Below are positions 50,751 to 63,189 of a stretch of 64,000 nucleotides of DNA, one piece after another. The notes below the pieces were generated by a model. It saw only the letters and a program-made list of their open reading frames with translations, was not told where the DNA came from and did no database searches. This DNA comes from Siderastrea radians. Its lineage: Eukaryota > Cnidaria > Anthozoa > Scleractinia > Rhizangiidae. How positions within the stretch are numbered: the first letter of the stretch is position 1; each line of letters opens with the position of its first letter. Location: contig OZ024890.1 of assembly GCA_964017195.1 (NCBI GenBank), positions 18,413,201 through 18,477,200 on the forward strand, written 5' to 3'. The translations under genes and the position numbers were made by a program.

Positions 50751-53621
50751 ATGGTAAGGAATAACTTATTTAAAATATTGTCATAATGCGTTTGCACATC
50801 ATGTCCATCCTACTAGCATTTTTCGCCCATTTTAGTTAAGCTTTTCCCCAGCAAGGCAAAAGCCTATAATTAGAAATATTTTTTGCATAATCAGTGAGTT
50901 TTTTTACCTGGTACCGTAAAACCCTTTCGGAGAAATGTCCGGCGGCGTGAAAAAGAAAGGAAAGGCTCTTCGTTCAGCAGAGAAGAAGCGAAATACTGGC
51001 TGATCAGACCAAACTACAGTCAGTGGGGTGATTTGTTTAATTGAAAGCGAAACGCCAAGCAAACATTTGGGGGAATTTACCGTTGATGACGCAGTCATGG
51101 AGACCACTCCCAACAACTTGTATTTGGGTGTCTGTACCCAAACCGTGGTCACTTTGAATAATTTATACACCGTCAGCCAGCTCATACGATTCATGCGAGT
51201 TCTGTCTGAGACAGAGAAATATCTACGTTGTGAGCAACTGATAAAGTGTTCTCAAGTTAACTGAAGCTTTCGAATGCGTACCAGTAATAATAGACCTAAT
51301 AAAACGGCTCCTCGCAAACCGGATTGTTGCCGATGATTTCTCATTTCCAGACCTCCCGGTAAAAATAGAAGCTGCGCTTTTAGACCTCGCTTCAGGTCAC
51401 CTTCATTGCACAGTGAACTAGTTAAAATGACCTGCCAATAAATTCACCAATATTCATCCCGATACAGTAGAACCCTGGTACCTCGAACTCGGATAACTCG
51501 AAATCCCCTGCTAACTCGAACTAAGTCCCATTTCCCTTGGATTTTACCCCACTTTTCAGTCATTTTTACTCGGTTAACTCGAACTCGGATAACTCGAATT
51601 CCCCGCTAACTCGAACTAAATTTCGTTTCCCTTGATCAAAATTTGCCCTGATAACTCGAATTCTGGTTCTTGCAACTCACCACCATGTCGTGTAATTGGA
51701 TTTTAAAAACATTAAAACTAAAACTACAGCGATTTGATTTTTAAAATTAGTGCAACGCTGGCAACGAAGAGATCACGTATTTGACAGCCACTTCCCGATC
51801 TTATAATCCTGAGTGTGACTGAGTTACATTCACAGTACTGTATTATCATGAGAATGCAAAATCGTTTACAGTTTCTGACGAGATAATTTTAATTTTAGCC
51901 TGCGAATACAGCCGCCTCTCCGCGCTCCGGCCGCTTGCCGCGTTCGGAGGGGAGAGACTCTCTCCCCTCCGAACGCGGCAAGCGGCCGGAGCGCGGAGAG
52001 GCGGCTGTATTCGCAGGCTAGTTTAATTTGCACTGTACTGTATACTGAAGTGCTGAAAAATCAGTAACCTATCAATTATTAACATGGAAAATTGAATATT
52101 CAATCGACCCCGATAACTCGAACCCCCGCTAACTCGAACTGTTTTTCGTTTCCCTTCAGAGTTCGAGTTATCGGGGTTTTACTGTATATTCCCAGTCTTC
52201 AGCGGCGCCCAATTGAATGTGACGTCACCCGTTTTGACACAAAGTCTCGCCGGGCCGGCGCAAATCAAAAGTAGATGTAGGCCAAATTTTATGTTCACTC
52301 ATTTCCTTATCAAGCAACTGAAGAAAGTACTCCCGTCTGGTTGGCTGGGAATAAGGCAGCTATACATTACTTTGAACCCTTGCAAGAGAGGATGAAGGGA
52401 GAGAGCGAATCCCCCATACATGGGCCTCTTCCGATGAAAATTATTTGAAATGTAATTTTGGTTCTGTGTCATACTGAGTTAGAATGACGCCATGTAATTT
52501 TAGATTGTTGACATGGAAACAACAGATAAAAAATATCCTTCGCAGCGTGGGTGTGATCTAATGATAAATTTCAAATAATTATCATGGAGCACGGGTATTC
52601 ACTCTCTTAGTTCATCATCCCTTGTTTGTACTCAAGTCGAGAGCAATTCCGAACTTCTACCAGAAATAAATTTTCAATCCCAGGGATGTGTGATATTGTT
52701 TCAAAGAATTGTCAAATGTCATTCGTTGTGCAACTCTCTATTAGTAGTTGAAACGTTTCATTCAATTTTCAGGTGAACCGGAAACATCTGGCATTTGTCG
52801 TCATCCCTGTAGTCTATCTGATTTTCCAAGTGTTTCGCTTTGCAACCTTCGTTATGTTTGCAATCTTTATGGTGGAGTGCAGTGTATTCCATAACGAGAC
52901 CAGCGTTGACTGCAACATCAGCACCACTTGGGGGTCCTTAGGGTGTGGTCCTTACTGCTGGAAGGGTATGTGGGTGGGGTGTTCAGCTGTCACCTGTATC
53001 ATCTGGTTATTTGTTCTCTGTGTTCCAATCGCAAGTAAACACATACGAGAAATTCGTCCCGCTTCCAACACTTCCCTCATGCGCTCTCTTGTTAGGAAAC
53101 CCTGCTTCTGGCACCTTAATTTCATCGTCACTCTTGTTGTTGTCTACGATGCAATTATATTATCTCAGAAGCACGTCAGTGGCTCAGAAGAGGTGGAGGT
53201 CGTAGTCATCCTATCCAAGCTTCTCACCACAGCACTCATTTTCCAACTTAACTTCAGGTATCCGCCGAGAACCCGTCATTTTCCGCTGCGCCTTATTGCA
53301 TTGTATTACATCACTTTGTTAATTTTTCTCTTGGATTACCTGTGTAAGTTTGTGGAACTCTCCATCAGAATTTCATACAAACTGTACACTGTAAATGCAG
53401 CGAAGTCCAATCGACAGATGCATGTTGTCGGTTTAATATTGGAAGTTGTTGACGCCGCTCTTTATAATCAGTTCGCTACCTTTTTCTGGAACAAAATATT
53501 CCGTGGAAGGAGCGACGTTTTGATGACATACAGTCCTGACTTGGCCCAGTCCCTTAGCGTTATGGATCAAGAGCATTCTACTAGTGGGGAGCAAAGACCG
53601 CTATTACACGTGCTAAAGTAA
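50751..53621 (+). CDS. Two-exon multipass membrane protein, host gene
   Basis: Exon 1 ends with ATG at 50751-50753, at once followed by donor GTAAGG. Exon 2 starts at 52773 after TTCAATTTTCAG. The open frame there begins with GTG (Val), so the ATG must be supplied by exon 1. The protein is ~283 residues: a long hydrophobic N-terminal stretch ('VVYLIFQVFRF...FVMFAIFMVEC'), a Cys-rich loop with N-glycosylation sequons and 'CGPYCWKGMW', then three or four more hydrophobic segments, and a polar C-tail. I do not recognise the family. The intron holds a Tigger-like element. A damaged paralogue lies at 63190. Confidence 0.75.
51465..52184. mobile_element. pogo/Tigger-like MITE in the intron
   Basis: The termini CAGTAGAACCCTGGTACCTC and GAGTTCGAGTTATCGGGGTT...ACTG are inverted variants of CAGTAAAACCCCGATAACTC, flanked by TA. 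GATAACTCGAA repeats line both subterminal regions. There is no transposase frame. It contains the hairpin MITE at 51896. Confidence 0.85.
51896..52020. mobile_element. Perfect 125-bp hairpin MITE (TAGCCTG)
   Basis: The two 61-62 bp arms are fully complementary (TAGCCTGCGAATACAGCCGC ... GCGGCTGTATTCGCAGGCTA). The flanks TTTTAATTT and GTTTAATTT share 8 of 9 bases. Arms this perfect imply a very recent insertion. Confidence 0.92.
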
Positions 53622-53684
53622 TGGCACGGTACCACAAAATTTGGGTCCCATACCCTGACGAATTAGACAAGGCAATCCCCATTA

Positions 53685-55018
53685 CATTAGGACGTTTCTA
53701 CGAAATGAAAAACAAATCAAGCTTATTTGAACATGAGGAATGATGGTGCTTCCGTGTTGCTCGTGTCTCTTTTCATTTCCGAGATTTTCAAGTTTTTCGA
53801 TTATGCAAATAAGGAGACTTGGGACTTCATTTTGCGGGCAGAGCAAGGAGAAAAGTCGCAAAATGGAGAGTATCTCCGAAAATATTGGTTTAAACGAATT
53901 AAAACTCGGCAAGGCTATTGAACTTTAAAAGGACGGCGACTCTACATCTCTCTTATTGAAGAATGAACTTCACCACTTTTGTTCTTTGTCAAACCATCAG
54001 AACGCGTGGGTGGGTGAGGACACCCAGGTCAGTGTAGATAGATAGATAGGTGGATAGATAGATAGACGGTTAAATTCGAAGTAATTGCATTACGGCCAAA
54101 AGGCTCAATTGCGTAATCAATACAAGATAAAACGGTAAGAAATCCTAACAATATAAAAATATATTACAAATATTCACATTAAAATGTATCAAAAAATCTA
54201 ATTATTAAATATCTGTATAACATATAATCATTATCTTAGTTTTATTAAAAATTTGTCATAGCAGGTAAAAAAGATCTCTTAAAACGACCGGTTTTGCATT
54301 TCGGCGCATTAAAAGTACGTGGCCGCCTAAGGTTATACTTGAGGGACTAGGTGGAGTAACTTGTGAGACGGGCTGCACATTGCATTAAATAACTTAGAAC
54401 AGGCTGATTCTCTCCTACTGCCTAGGCTGGAAAGGTTGAAACGACTAAGGTTGTTCCCATAGGTGTACTCAGGGCTAATAACATGAAGGGCCCTCTTCTG
54501 AACCCTCTCAATGTCCTCATGGAGATACTAGGTACGCATGATGAAATACCAGCGAATAGTATTCAAGAACGGACCTAACACACGTACAATGAAAGTTCAC
54601 AATGTCCTTGGGTGAAATACCGGCTCTACGCAGTCAGATAAGAAAGAACAAAGCGTTTGTTTGCTTGTAGGCACTGTTTGTCAGTCGCAGAAGTTTATTT
54701 TGAGTAATAGAGTCAGAAATGGCAATTTATGTTTCAAAGTCAAGAAAAAAAAAAGAAAAGAAAACTGGACTCAAGAATGTTGCCATGGCAATATCAAGGT
54801 ATGCGTCGTTTCAGTTTTTTACACAAAAAAATCCAGAGTTATTCTTCATTGTGTGATTTGTATCTAATATGACGTCACAAGTCTCCTAATTTGCATAACA
54901 CAAAAACTTCTGTTCTGGAATGAAAAAGATACGATATAAAAGAGCAAACGCCATCACCCCTCATTTTGAAAGGGCCTTCAAATAAGCGGGATCTGTTTTT
55001 CACATTACAGGCGTTTAA
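53685..55018. mobile_element. Diverged copy of the 47754 TIR element, split by a LINE
   Basis: The left part (GGACGTTTCTACGAAATG, TTTTCAAGTTTTTCGATTATGCAAAT) and right part (TAATTTGCATAACACAAAAAC, CATTTTGAAAGGGCCTTCAAAT) match opposite halves of 47754-48515. The intervening 54030-54655 is foreign. Confidence 0.6.
54030..54655 (-). pseudogene. LINE 3' fragment with (TATC)n tail
   Basis: The minus strand reads as the C-terminal end of a LINE ORF2 with blocks like 'VLEYYSLVFHHA', 'YGNNLSRFNL' and 'NAMCSPSHKLLH', broken by frameshifts. The 3' end has a (TATC)n microsatellite (54037-54067 as GATA), the same tail type as the LINE in the Polinton's left end. Confidence 0.6.
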
Positions 55019-55149
55019 CTCTTGAGTACATATTTTAGTTGAACCATTACTTTCACTCAGTGGTCAATCACTTTCGAGGGGTCTGTACATTCAGAATCCC
55101 TTTCTTTCCAGTAAGGAGGTGAGGTGGTAGTTAGATTTAGCGTCCTTTG

Positions 55150-55510
55150 CTTTCGGAGCGCTGATAATTACATTCGCAGACCGTTACTTTCGAGAGATCG
55201 GCGGGTGGTTGGGGTACGTTGGTTTTTGGGGTACATTCGGGGGACCGTAACTTTCAGGGGATTGACGATTTCACGCGGGTTCCGTTTCTTTCGGGAAGCG
55301 GCAGTCACGTTCGGGTTAAGGAGATCTACAATTTCGTTCGGGATCAGTCGCCCTTTTTATGTTGGGGGATCAGCGGTTACGTTCCGGCGTCCGCGACTTT
55401 TTGGGGGAATGGGTGATTGCGTTCGGAGCTCCTTTCCGGAGATCCTTTACATTTGGGGGAATGTTATTTACTTTCGGGGATCCGTTACTTTCGGGAATTA
55501 CTTGAAACAA
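55150..55510. repeat. Degenerate 'CGTTACTTTCGGGGGAT' minisatellite
   Basis: Roughly ten diverged units of 25-35 bp around the core [CG]GTTAC[TG]TTCGGGG. The 155-codon plus-strand frame over it is periodic (repeated 'TF/SFR/G') and is not a gene. Confidence 0.7.
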
Positions 55511-55799
55511 ACGTCCCAACTTAAACAAAAGGTTGCTTCCGGGGGCCGGATTTTTGGAGATTCTACGGTAATTACTTTGTTATTGAAATAAGTTGTTACC
55601 ATTCTTAACCGATGCGATTGACACTGGGTGCCAAAGGTCTCTCTCGCGTGCTTTCGTGGAGGAGTGGTCGGCCAAAGGCCAAAAGGGATCGGCTGGAACC
55701 CGATAAACGAGCAGTACAAGCCGATTTTATGAGAAAATATGAACGCTAAAATTTAGCACGTGGACGCGCGCACGAGCACCCAGGGTAGAGGTGTCCTGT

Positions 55800-56640
55800 G
55801 GAGAAAAGAAAAACAAAGGTTTTTCCTCTCTTTTTCTCAAACGAACTTGAAAGAGCTACATCACAGGTAAAGCATCGTGAAAAAAGTTGGCCAATTTTTT
55901 CAAGTTAGTCATTCGTAATCCATCTTAATCTTCCTCAGTCGTAACCATCCTTGTTTAGTTTTGGTTTAATATTACTTCTTTTGCGTTTTTCTACCTTAGG
56001 AGACTATTATTTGGAGGTTTCCTTCAGGTGAAAGTAATTTTGTCAGATCAGAGAAGTGAATGAAAATACTGCGACATAGCTCCTTTGAGCTGCCGGCGGA
56101 GCAGCGACGACGAGCTAAAATGCGGGGAGAGAAATAGGCTCAGTCTCCAGCCGTGAGTGTCTCGATGCGCCCGCGATTTTCGCCACCGTCACGGCTGGGT
56201 GCATGGGTTTGGTTATTGTTTAGACTGACCAATCAGAGACAAGCTCCTTGAAATTTGCGGGGCAGAATATGAGGCATAATTTAGCAAGATGTCGTCTTTC
56301 TCTTGAAATTTCACACTTTTAGGAGGACGTTTCAGGCATACTTTTCGCATTTCGCTTTTTTTCGAGACGATACCAAACAAAAAAACAAAACAAAACGAAA
56401 AAAAAAACAGATAAAATTTAAGCAAATGACGTGTGGATTGTCTGCATAATTATTAAAATTGTAATGACGTCACAGACATGCAACCAAACTCGTGCACCCA
56501 GCCGTGAAGGTGGCGAGAATCGCGGGCGCATCGAGACACTCACGGCTGGAGACTGAGCCTAGGAGAGAAACCGCTGCTTCGCGAGTCAAGTTCGTTTGAG
56601 AAAAAGAAAGAAAACCTCTGGGACCAGGGTATTAAAATAG
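55800..56640. repeat. Inverted-repeat block around a nested MITE
   Basis: TTTTTCTCAAACGAACTTGA (about 55835) is opposed by TCAAGTTCGTTTGAGAAAAA (about 56580). The 55870-56080 part is also found inverted at 62420-62640 (shared GGATGGTTACGACTGAGG). No coding content. Confidence 0.6.
56135..56561. mobile_element. MITE TAGGCTCAGTCTCC with 9-bp TSD
   Basis: TAGGCTCAGTCTCCAGCCGT at the left and its inverse ACGGCTGGAGACTGAGCCTA at the right; arms ~75 bp. Exact flanks GGAGAGAAA (56126-56134, 56562-56570). Another Mutator-like 9-bp duplication. Confidence 0.88.
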
Positions 56641-57004
56641 CAGCCTAGTGAAGCAATCATGGCTAGCCTTGTACTGTTTTTAATTTCTAATTTCACATGA
56701 TGGCCCTCTGTGACGGAACAGCTTGCAAGTTGCTGACAAGAAAATTGCCAATCATTTGTATTAGCCTCATTTCCAGTCTTCTTTTGCGTCTAATCGAAAT
56801 TGACGTCACCCTGATTGCACAACAGCGAAGCGATTGAAGAAATGCACTCGGATCTAATAAAGAGAAAACTAACAAAACATTATATAATCCGTGTACCCTA
56901 GTGCCAACATTTTTCCCATGGTGTTACGTGAAAAAGGAGTTCAAACTTCCATTTTTGTTTTCTGTTTACTACATCCTAGGATAACAGGCCTGGGAAGTTG
57001 AAAA
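56641..57004. other. No gene seen
   Basis: AT-rich stretch with no domain-bearing frame between two repeat blocks. Confidence 0.35.
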
Positions 57005-60000
57005 ACGGAATTCGAAATTTAAGTGGCAATGTCTATAAGAGCGGTCCACTGCATTTCGGGTCAGAAAAAAGTTTTCCCTCAAACTTTTCCCTGTAAACCA
57101 TCTTGGGTCACAAGTAATTGAAACGGGTTTCGTTTTGGGAAATACGTTTAAAATGTTTTTTTAGAGCCCACAACAGTGAGAGCGGCAAAAAGCGTAAATT
57201 AACGCCAGGCCAGACACGAATATTGCATAAGTTGGCGACCTCACTGCTTAAAAACCAAAACAGGCAGGAAAAAAGTGTTATTATTTTCAAGTTAAGAGGT
57301 CCTTCAAGGGTGTAAAGCGCATGTTAAATTTCATTTGTTTTAAACTGGAAGCTCGTGATAATTAACAAATTAACTCACGTCTGAGCGCTTTCTGAAAACT
57401 CGCAAAAGTACCCTGTCTTGCCCGGCATTTATTTCGGAAGTCCAGACCGAGGCACTCTAAATTCCTATTAAAACCTGTTAATGTGATGTCAGAGAGCACA
57501 GAAATATAAAAATACCTTGCGCTTTTAATCTTCCTTTATCGCAGTGACTTCGAACTTTTGGTAGTTTTTGCGAATATGACCGCATGCATTATGCAAATTA
57601 GGTTGTTGAGCAAATTCAGATTGTGTAAAATAAATAGGTTCTAGATTTTAAGATTTCTCCATTTCAAGTCATAAATACAGAAAAGCATACACGAATAGAA
57701 GTTTCGAACTGTTCAAATTGACAAAATAAGCGAATTACCGAGTCCCGATCTTTGGATACTTCTGGAGAATTGCGTGACTCGCATTATGCAAATTAGGTTG
57801 TCTGCTGAACTTGGTCCGTTCCTGTAACCGTCGCAAAAACCTTTCTAACTTTTTGGATCCCACTGTTGTTTTAATTAAATATTAAAGAAATATAAAGACT
57901 ACGTGCACTGTAGGTAGAAATTCAGCTGGTTACAGTATTGACTTGTATTCATGTGTCCTTTGTATACTGACTCTGTTTGCAGTGAAATGGACAATTTGTA
58001 ACAATAGGCTTCCACCTGGCGGCGAGCGTCCCCGGGCTGACTTTGCTAATTGTCCATTTCAAAGTTCTTGTATTTCCCCACCGGTGGGGGATATTTTTCC
58101 CAGCAAAGTCTCCAGTATTTAAGGGGAAGCCAAACACCCAACAAGACGTTGAAGACGCCCTTCATTTTAGCCTTTGAACAGTTAGTTAGCCAACGCTCGA
58201 GACCATAAACTTTCTGTTGAAAAAACAATGTGTTTTTTGGGGTCCCTTCCCAAATAGTCCACAAGTTTTTCAAATCCTGTCCCATTACAACTGCATATGC
58301 ATAGGCAAATGATAATAAAGAACATACTATGATCTTGGCTCATTTACTGCATGCCTCAGTAAACACAACGCACTTAACTTCACGAAAGATTAGTCCTACT
58401 TAACCAAGGCGCCTCATTTAAGTTCTTTGAACAGTTCTTTTTTCTCTCCTGAATTCTCCGCAAGTTGTTCTACTGTCCTGATCATAGAATTATTTAACGG
58501 ATGGGCTATTTCAGGCACACACAAAAAATAAAAAATAATCAATGGATTTCAACACACACATTCTCGTTCTTCCCCGCAATCTTTTCTTCAATCGAGCGAA
58601 AACACAACTTGCTCTCAAGCTCCTCTCGCCTTGCTAGAAGCAAAGTCCCCACATTTTCCCCGCTAGTTGGGGCGTCATTTGAATTGGTTGCAAAGTTCCC
58701 ACAAAGTCCCTGATTCCCCCACATATGGCCCGGGTTCCCCCCCCCCCCCCCTACCGCGGGAGAAGCCGATGACAAGTGCATCATTCTCTTCTGGTGGATA
58801 AAATTGAATCTTTACTTTTTTGTAGTCTGGTTTTGATTTTTTTATACCTACGTTTTGCTCTTTTGATCTTCCTTTGTCAAGGGGCTTTTCAAGCACTTTA
58901 TTTTGTGTATACAAACGCTTGAGCAAACTTACCGCGAATTATATAAAATGCCAATGTTTGAATGCTTTGGAGCAAAATGTGACGAAAAGTATGCAAATTG
59001 CGTTTTTTGTCAAACGTTGAACGAGATTATTATTATATGAGAGACATCTTTCTTTCGTCGATGTATGATTTGAAACGGCTAAAGCCGCGTCTTGATCGGT
59101 TCCTCTTTCATTGATAGTTGGTCTTTCTTTATAAAAACAGTGTTCTGGTTCCTTTTTTTTCTTTTAATCAAAAGAATTGAATATCATTGGATATTTTGAT
59201 ATAAACAAGCTTCAACAACGAAAACAAAAAAGCCTAATTCAGCATCATACTGCATCACGCGTTTTGATTTCTTGACCAAATTTAAATAAGATCACTACTT
59301 TTCTCATTAACCACCTAGCTCTTAATGAACTGGTGGCTTCTTGAAACCGTGCTAACTTCGAGTGGAGGCACATCCCAGACGACGGTGCAATCGCTCAACT
59401 TTCGAGCTACTTAATCGCAGTCGGGTGAAGGTGTTTATTAAATTCTCGACTTAAACAAAGAACTACTTTCCTTTGAACAGCTCGCTTGAACCATACTCAT
59501 TTCTTTTGAATTCTTTGAATTATAAGACATCATTGCTTAGTTAAGCGATCATGTTCTGGGTGCGGGAAAAGCCTTGATGTGACCTTTGTACTCCCAGGGC
59601 TTTTCCCGCCCTTAGGACATCACCGTGCGAAGAATGGTGCTAGCTTATGTACAAACCCTTTTTCTTGTGTTGAGTACTGTTGACTTACCCAGGTGAAAAA
59701 TAGTCTGACAGGCATTTATTAATAATGTTGGAGGTTACTATTTAACTGGAAAACCATACTATCTAGTAATTTTTGGCCACTTCAGGCCTAAGCCTGAAAA
59801 TACCATAAAATTAAAGCTTATAACAACCTGCTAAGGCTTCGTGGTTGTTCCTGTGATTCTGATATTGTATTTATTCTCTTATGATTCTCATTGTACAATA
59901 AATGCAATAAAACAGATTGAAAGAACAAAACGAATCAGAGCACTGTTTTTATATTTAAAAAAGGCTATCTGACTATCCCTGAAAGAGGAACCCACCAAGA

Positions 60001-61450
60001 CGTAGCTTGGTGGGTTTTCTTTATATAATCTGATTTTACGTTTGGTAGAAAATATAGTTTGCATAATTTTCGTCACATTTTGCCCCAAAGGATCCAAATA
60101 TTGGCACTGTATGATTCACGGTCTTTTTACTTCGTTTGCTCAACGCAAACAACCTAGTTTGTCTCAAACGTTTGTATAAAGAAAACAAAGCGCTTGACAA
60201 AATCCCCGGGACAAAAGCACCAAAAGTTCGTAAGCGCTGTGGAAAAGGAAGATCAAAAGAGCAAAATGTAGGCATACAAAATCAATACCAGACAAAAAAA
60301 GCAACCCCCCGGGCATTTGAACTTTTGAAGATTGGCTTGTTCAAATTCCCTCCCCTCGGGGCAAAAACGCCGTTCAAATGCCCCACAAATTACTACTAAA
60401 ATACCTCTCCTCAAAGACAAATTTTGTCTTCAATCAAACACTTTACACGCTTTTCAGAGAGATATGCCGTAATGACACCTTCAAACATCTTTTAAAGACC
60501 CTTTTGAAAGAGTTATTCACTAACAAAGGGGAAATTCTGTCTTGTAAATTCGTCAAACCCTGCAAAAACCGAAAAAACTCACGGGCGTATTACGTCAGAA
60601 CAAGAGATAAATCCGGTTCAAATTCCCCACCCTTCAAACGCAACGTTCAAATTCCCCCCTCCCCGGGCACGATGCACAGTCAAATGCCCGGGGTATGCCC
60701 GGGGGGGGATGTTGAAGTTCCGAATTGATCGGCGCATAATTGGCTTATTTTATCAATTTGAACAGTTCGAAACTTGTATTTGTGTATGCTTTCCTGTATT
60801 TATGACATGAAATGGAGAAATCTTAAAATTTAGAACCTATTTATTTCACACAATCTGAATTTGCTCAACAACCTAATTTGCATCATGCATCATATTCGAC
60901 AAAAATCACCAGAAGTTCGAAGTCACTGTGGTAAAGGAAGATAAAAAGCGCAAGGTATTTTTATACTTCTGTGCTCTCTCGCGTCTCATTAACAGGATTC
61001 AATAGGAATTTAGAGCGAACCGGTCTGCACTTGTGAAATAAATGCCGGAGAAGACAGGGTACTTTTGGGAGTTTTCAGAGAGCGCTCAGACGTGAGTTAA
61101 TATGTTAATTATCACGAGCTTCCAGTTTAAAACAAATGAAATTTAACATGCGCTTTACACCCTTGAAGGACCTCTTAACTTAAAAATAATAGCACTTTTT
61201 TCCTGCCTGTTTTGGTTTTTAAGTAGTGAGGTCGCCAACTTACGCAATTTTCGTGTCTGGCCTGCCGTTAATTTACGCCTTTTGCCGCTCTCACTGTTGT
61301 GGGCTCTCAAAAAAACGTTTTAACGTATTTCCCAAAACGAAACCCGTTTCAATTACTTGTGACCCAAGATGGTTTACAGGGCAAAGTTTGAAGGAAAACT
61401 TTTTTCTGACCCGAAATGCAGTGGACCGCTCTTACAGACATTGCCACTTA
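57005..61450. repeat. 4.4-kb inverted repeat with ~700-bp arms
   Basis: 57005-57725 and 60755-61450 are inverted copies; landmarks GGTTTACAGGG / CCATCTTGGGTCACAAGTAA / AAACTGGAAGCTCGTGATAA / TTGAACAGTTCGAAACTT occur in mirrored order. Short inner blocks (58830-58985 against 60050-60290, both with GGAAGATCAAAAGAGCAAAA) also pair. The arms differ by scattered substitutions, so it is old. No transposase is recognised. Confidence 0.75.
60303..60712. mobile_element. MITE with CCCGGGCATTTGAAC termini
   Basis: CCCCCCGGGCATTTGAACTT at the left mirrors CAAATGCCCGGGGTATGCCC at the right; GTTCAAATTCCC motifs repeat inside. It is nested in the large inverted repeat. Confidence 0.7.
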
Positions 61451-62735
61451 ATTTTCGTATCTAGATTTCCCACGATTTTGGAAAACGGATTTCCAATTTC
61501 CATCTCCCTTATCTGTGTTTCGTTTTCCTACGACATTGGAAAACGGAATTCGAATTTTCATTTTTGTTTATCGTTTTCCCACGACTTTGGAAAACGGAAT
61601 TCGAATTTCGTTTTCGTTTGATCGACATCCGGTTCGTTTCTCTCCAGCCAGAAGAATGTCAGCACTTCCTGTCTCTAAATGGCCGCCTTAGCAAATATCC
61701 TTGAAGAGGTCTTTGTTTGCTGATTTCGTATTGAGGTAAATAATAACTATTTAGACCTTCTCGAAGTTATCAAGAACCGTTAGCCAGTAAGGAATTATAG
61801 TTTGCGAAGTGTAAAAAGGTGTTGCGGTTATCCTGGTATCAAGAAGGGAACATCAGTTGCTGATGGCAAACAGTTCTCATCGGAGTCCATATCAGTCCAT
61901 ATCGAAGGTAAGGCTGTGTTCCAAATCTATCACCAAAGGTCTTTGCAGTGAAATATTCCGGTTTCATCTGTTTTATTGGGACCCAATCAGCCATTTCATG
62001 CCGTGATTTGTAATAGCCTCACATATAATAATTTCATTTCCTTGCCGATGTCGTCGTAACGGCTGTTAACAATACATGTCAGTTCAAAACAGAAGGCTTT
62101 CAATAACAATGCTTACTTCAGCTTGTAGCGAGCTGGAAAATCCTGTAAAGTGAGTTTTCCATGCATATAATAGCCAAGGTTTTTTATTCTTTTTTTTTTT
62201 TTAACCACAATTCCATATGTATAGTCAGCTGTACAGTAAGCCTTTCCACATTTATTTGCTGACGTTTCTTCTTCCTTTCTACGCGATTGGTTCCCTCCCC
62301 CGTGCACAAAATAGGACACATCTTCGTCAGAATTCGTCATTTTGTCCTGGTGCCCAATGGCTTTTCTACTCTTCCTGCAAGTTCCAGGGCTTTCAGGGAT
62401 TTAAAGGAACTATGTCACGGCGTTTTCATTCATTTTTCTGATCTGACAAAATTATTTTCTCATTAACGGAAACCTCAAAATAATAGTTTCCTAAGTTAGA
62501 AAAACACCAAAGAAGTAATAATTAACCAAAACTAAACAAGGATGGTTACGACTGAGGGAGATTAAGACGGATTACGAATGACAAACTTGAAAAAACTTGC
62601 CAGCTTTTTCAAGTTGCGTTATCCGTGACGTAGCTCCTTTAAGTTTAGCCCAGGCCTTTCCAAGGCGGCAGCGAGTGGCGACAGGAAATGTCGACACTTT
62701 GCTGTTAGCGAAAATCGGAAATGTCAGTAACACGT
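61451..62735. other. Repeat remnants, no gene
   Basis: 61450-61620 holds three to four units of an ACGA[CT][AT]TTGGAAAACGGAATTC-type minisatellite. 62420-62640 is the inverted copy of 55870-56080. The rest has no coding content. Confidence 0.5.
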
Positions 62736-63005
62736 AACCGGGAAAACGAAAATGGAACTTCGAATTCCCTTTTTCAGTGTCTTGCCCTTGCGAAAAACGA
62801 AAAACGGAAATGGAAATTGGAATTCCGTTTTCCAAACTCGTGGGAAACGAAGCCCGAATTCTATTTTTCAATATCGTAGGACAACGAAAACGAAAGTGGA
62901 AGTTCGAAACTGAGGACGTGGAAAAACGCAAAGGGAAAATGGAAGTTCGAATCTGAGGGCGTGGAAAAACGGAAAAGTAAAATGGAAGTTCCAATACCGT
63001 TTCCC
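62736..63005. repeat. 'AAAATGGAAGTTCGAA' minisatellite
   Basis: Five to six diverged units around GGAAATGGAA[GA]TTCGAA and CGTGGAAAAACG, the reverse orientation of the array at 61450-61620. Periodic minus-strand frames (SFPFS-type) come from this array. Confidence 0.7.
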
Positions 63006-63189
63006 TGTCTCATAGGAAATCGGTTGGCACTAGGGATACACGCATTTAAACTACTCGAGTGAAAATCCGAACTTTCAAATATAGGGTCAAGCAATTTTTT
63101 TCATATAACTTTCAAAAATCAAATGTTGTACAAATTGGCCTTACTTTTAAGACAGACTTACACGATAATCATAACTGAAATGTTTTATT

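Noticed and set aside
52945..53205. 86-codon frame inside the membrane-protein exon
   Set aside because: An out-of-phase shadow of the larger frame 52773-53621, which has hydrophobic periodicity and a conserved paralogue.
55124..55591. 155-codon frame rich in Arg, Phe and Gly
   Set aside because: Periodic product of the degenerate CGTTACTTTCGGGG minisatellite.
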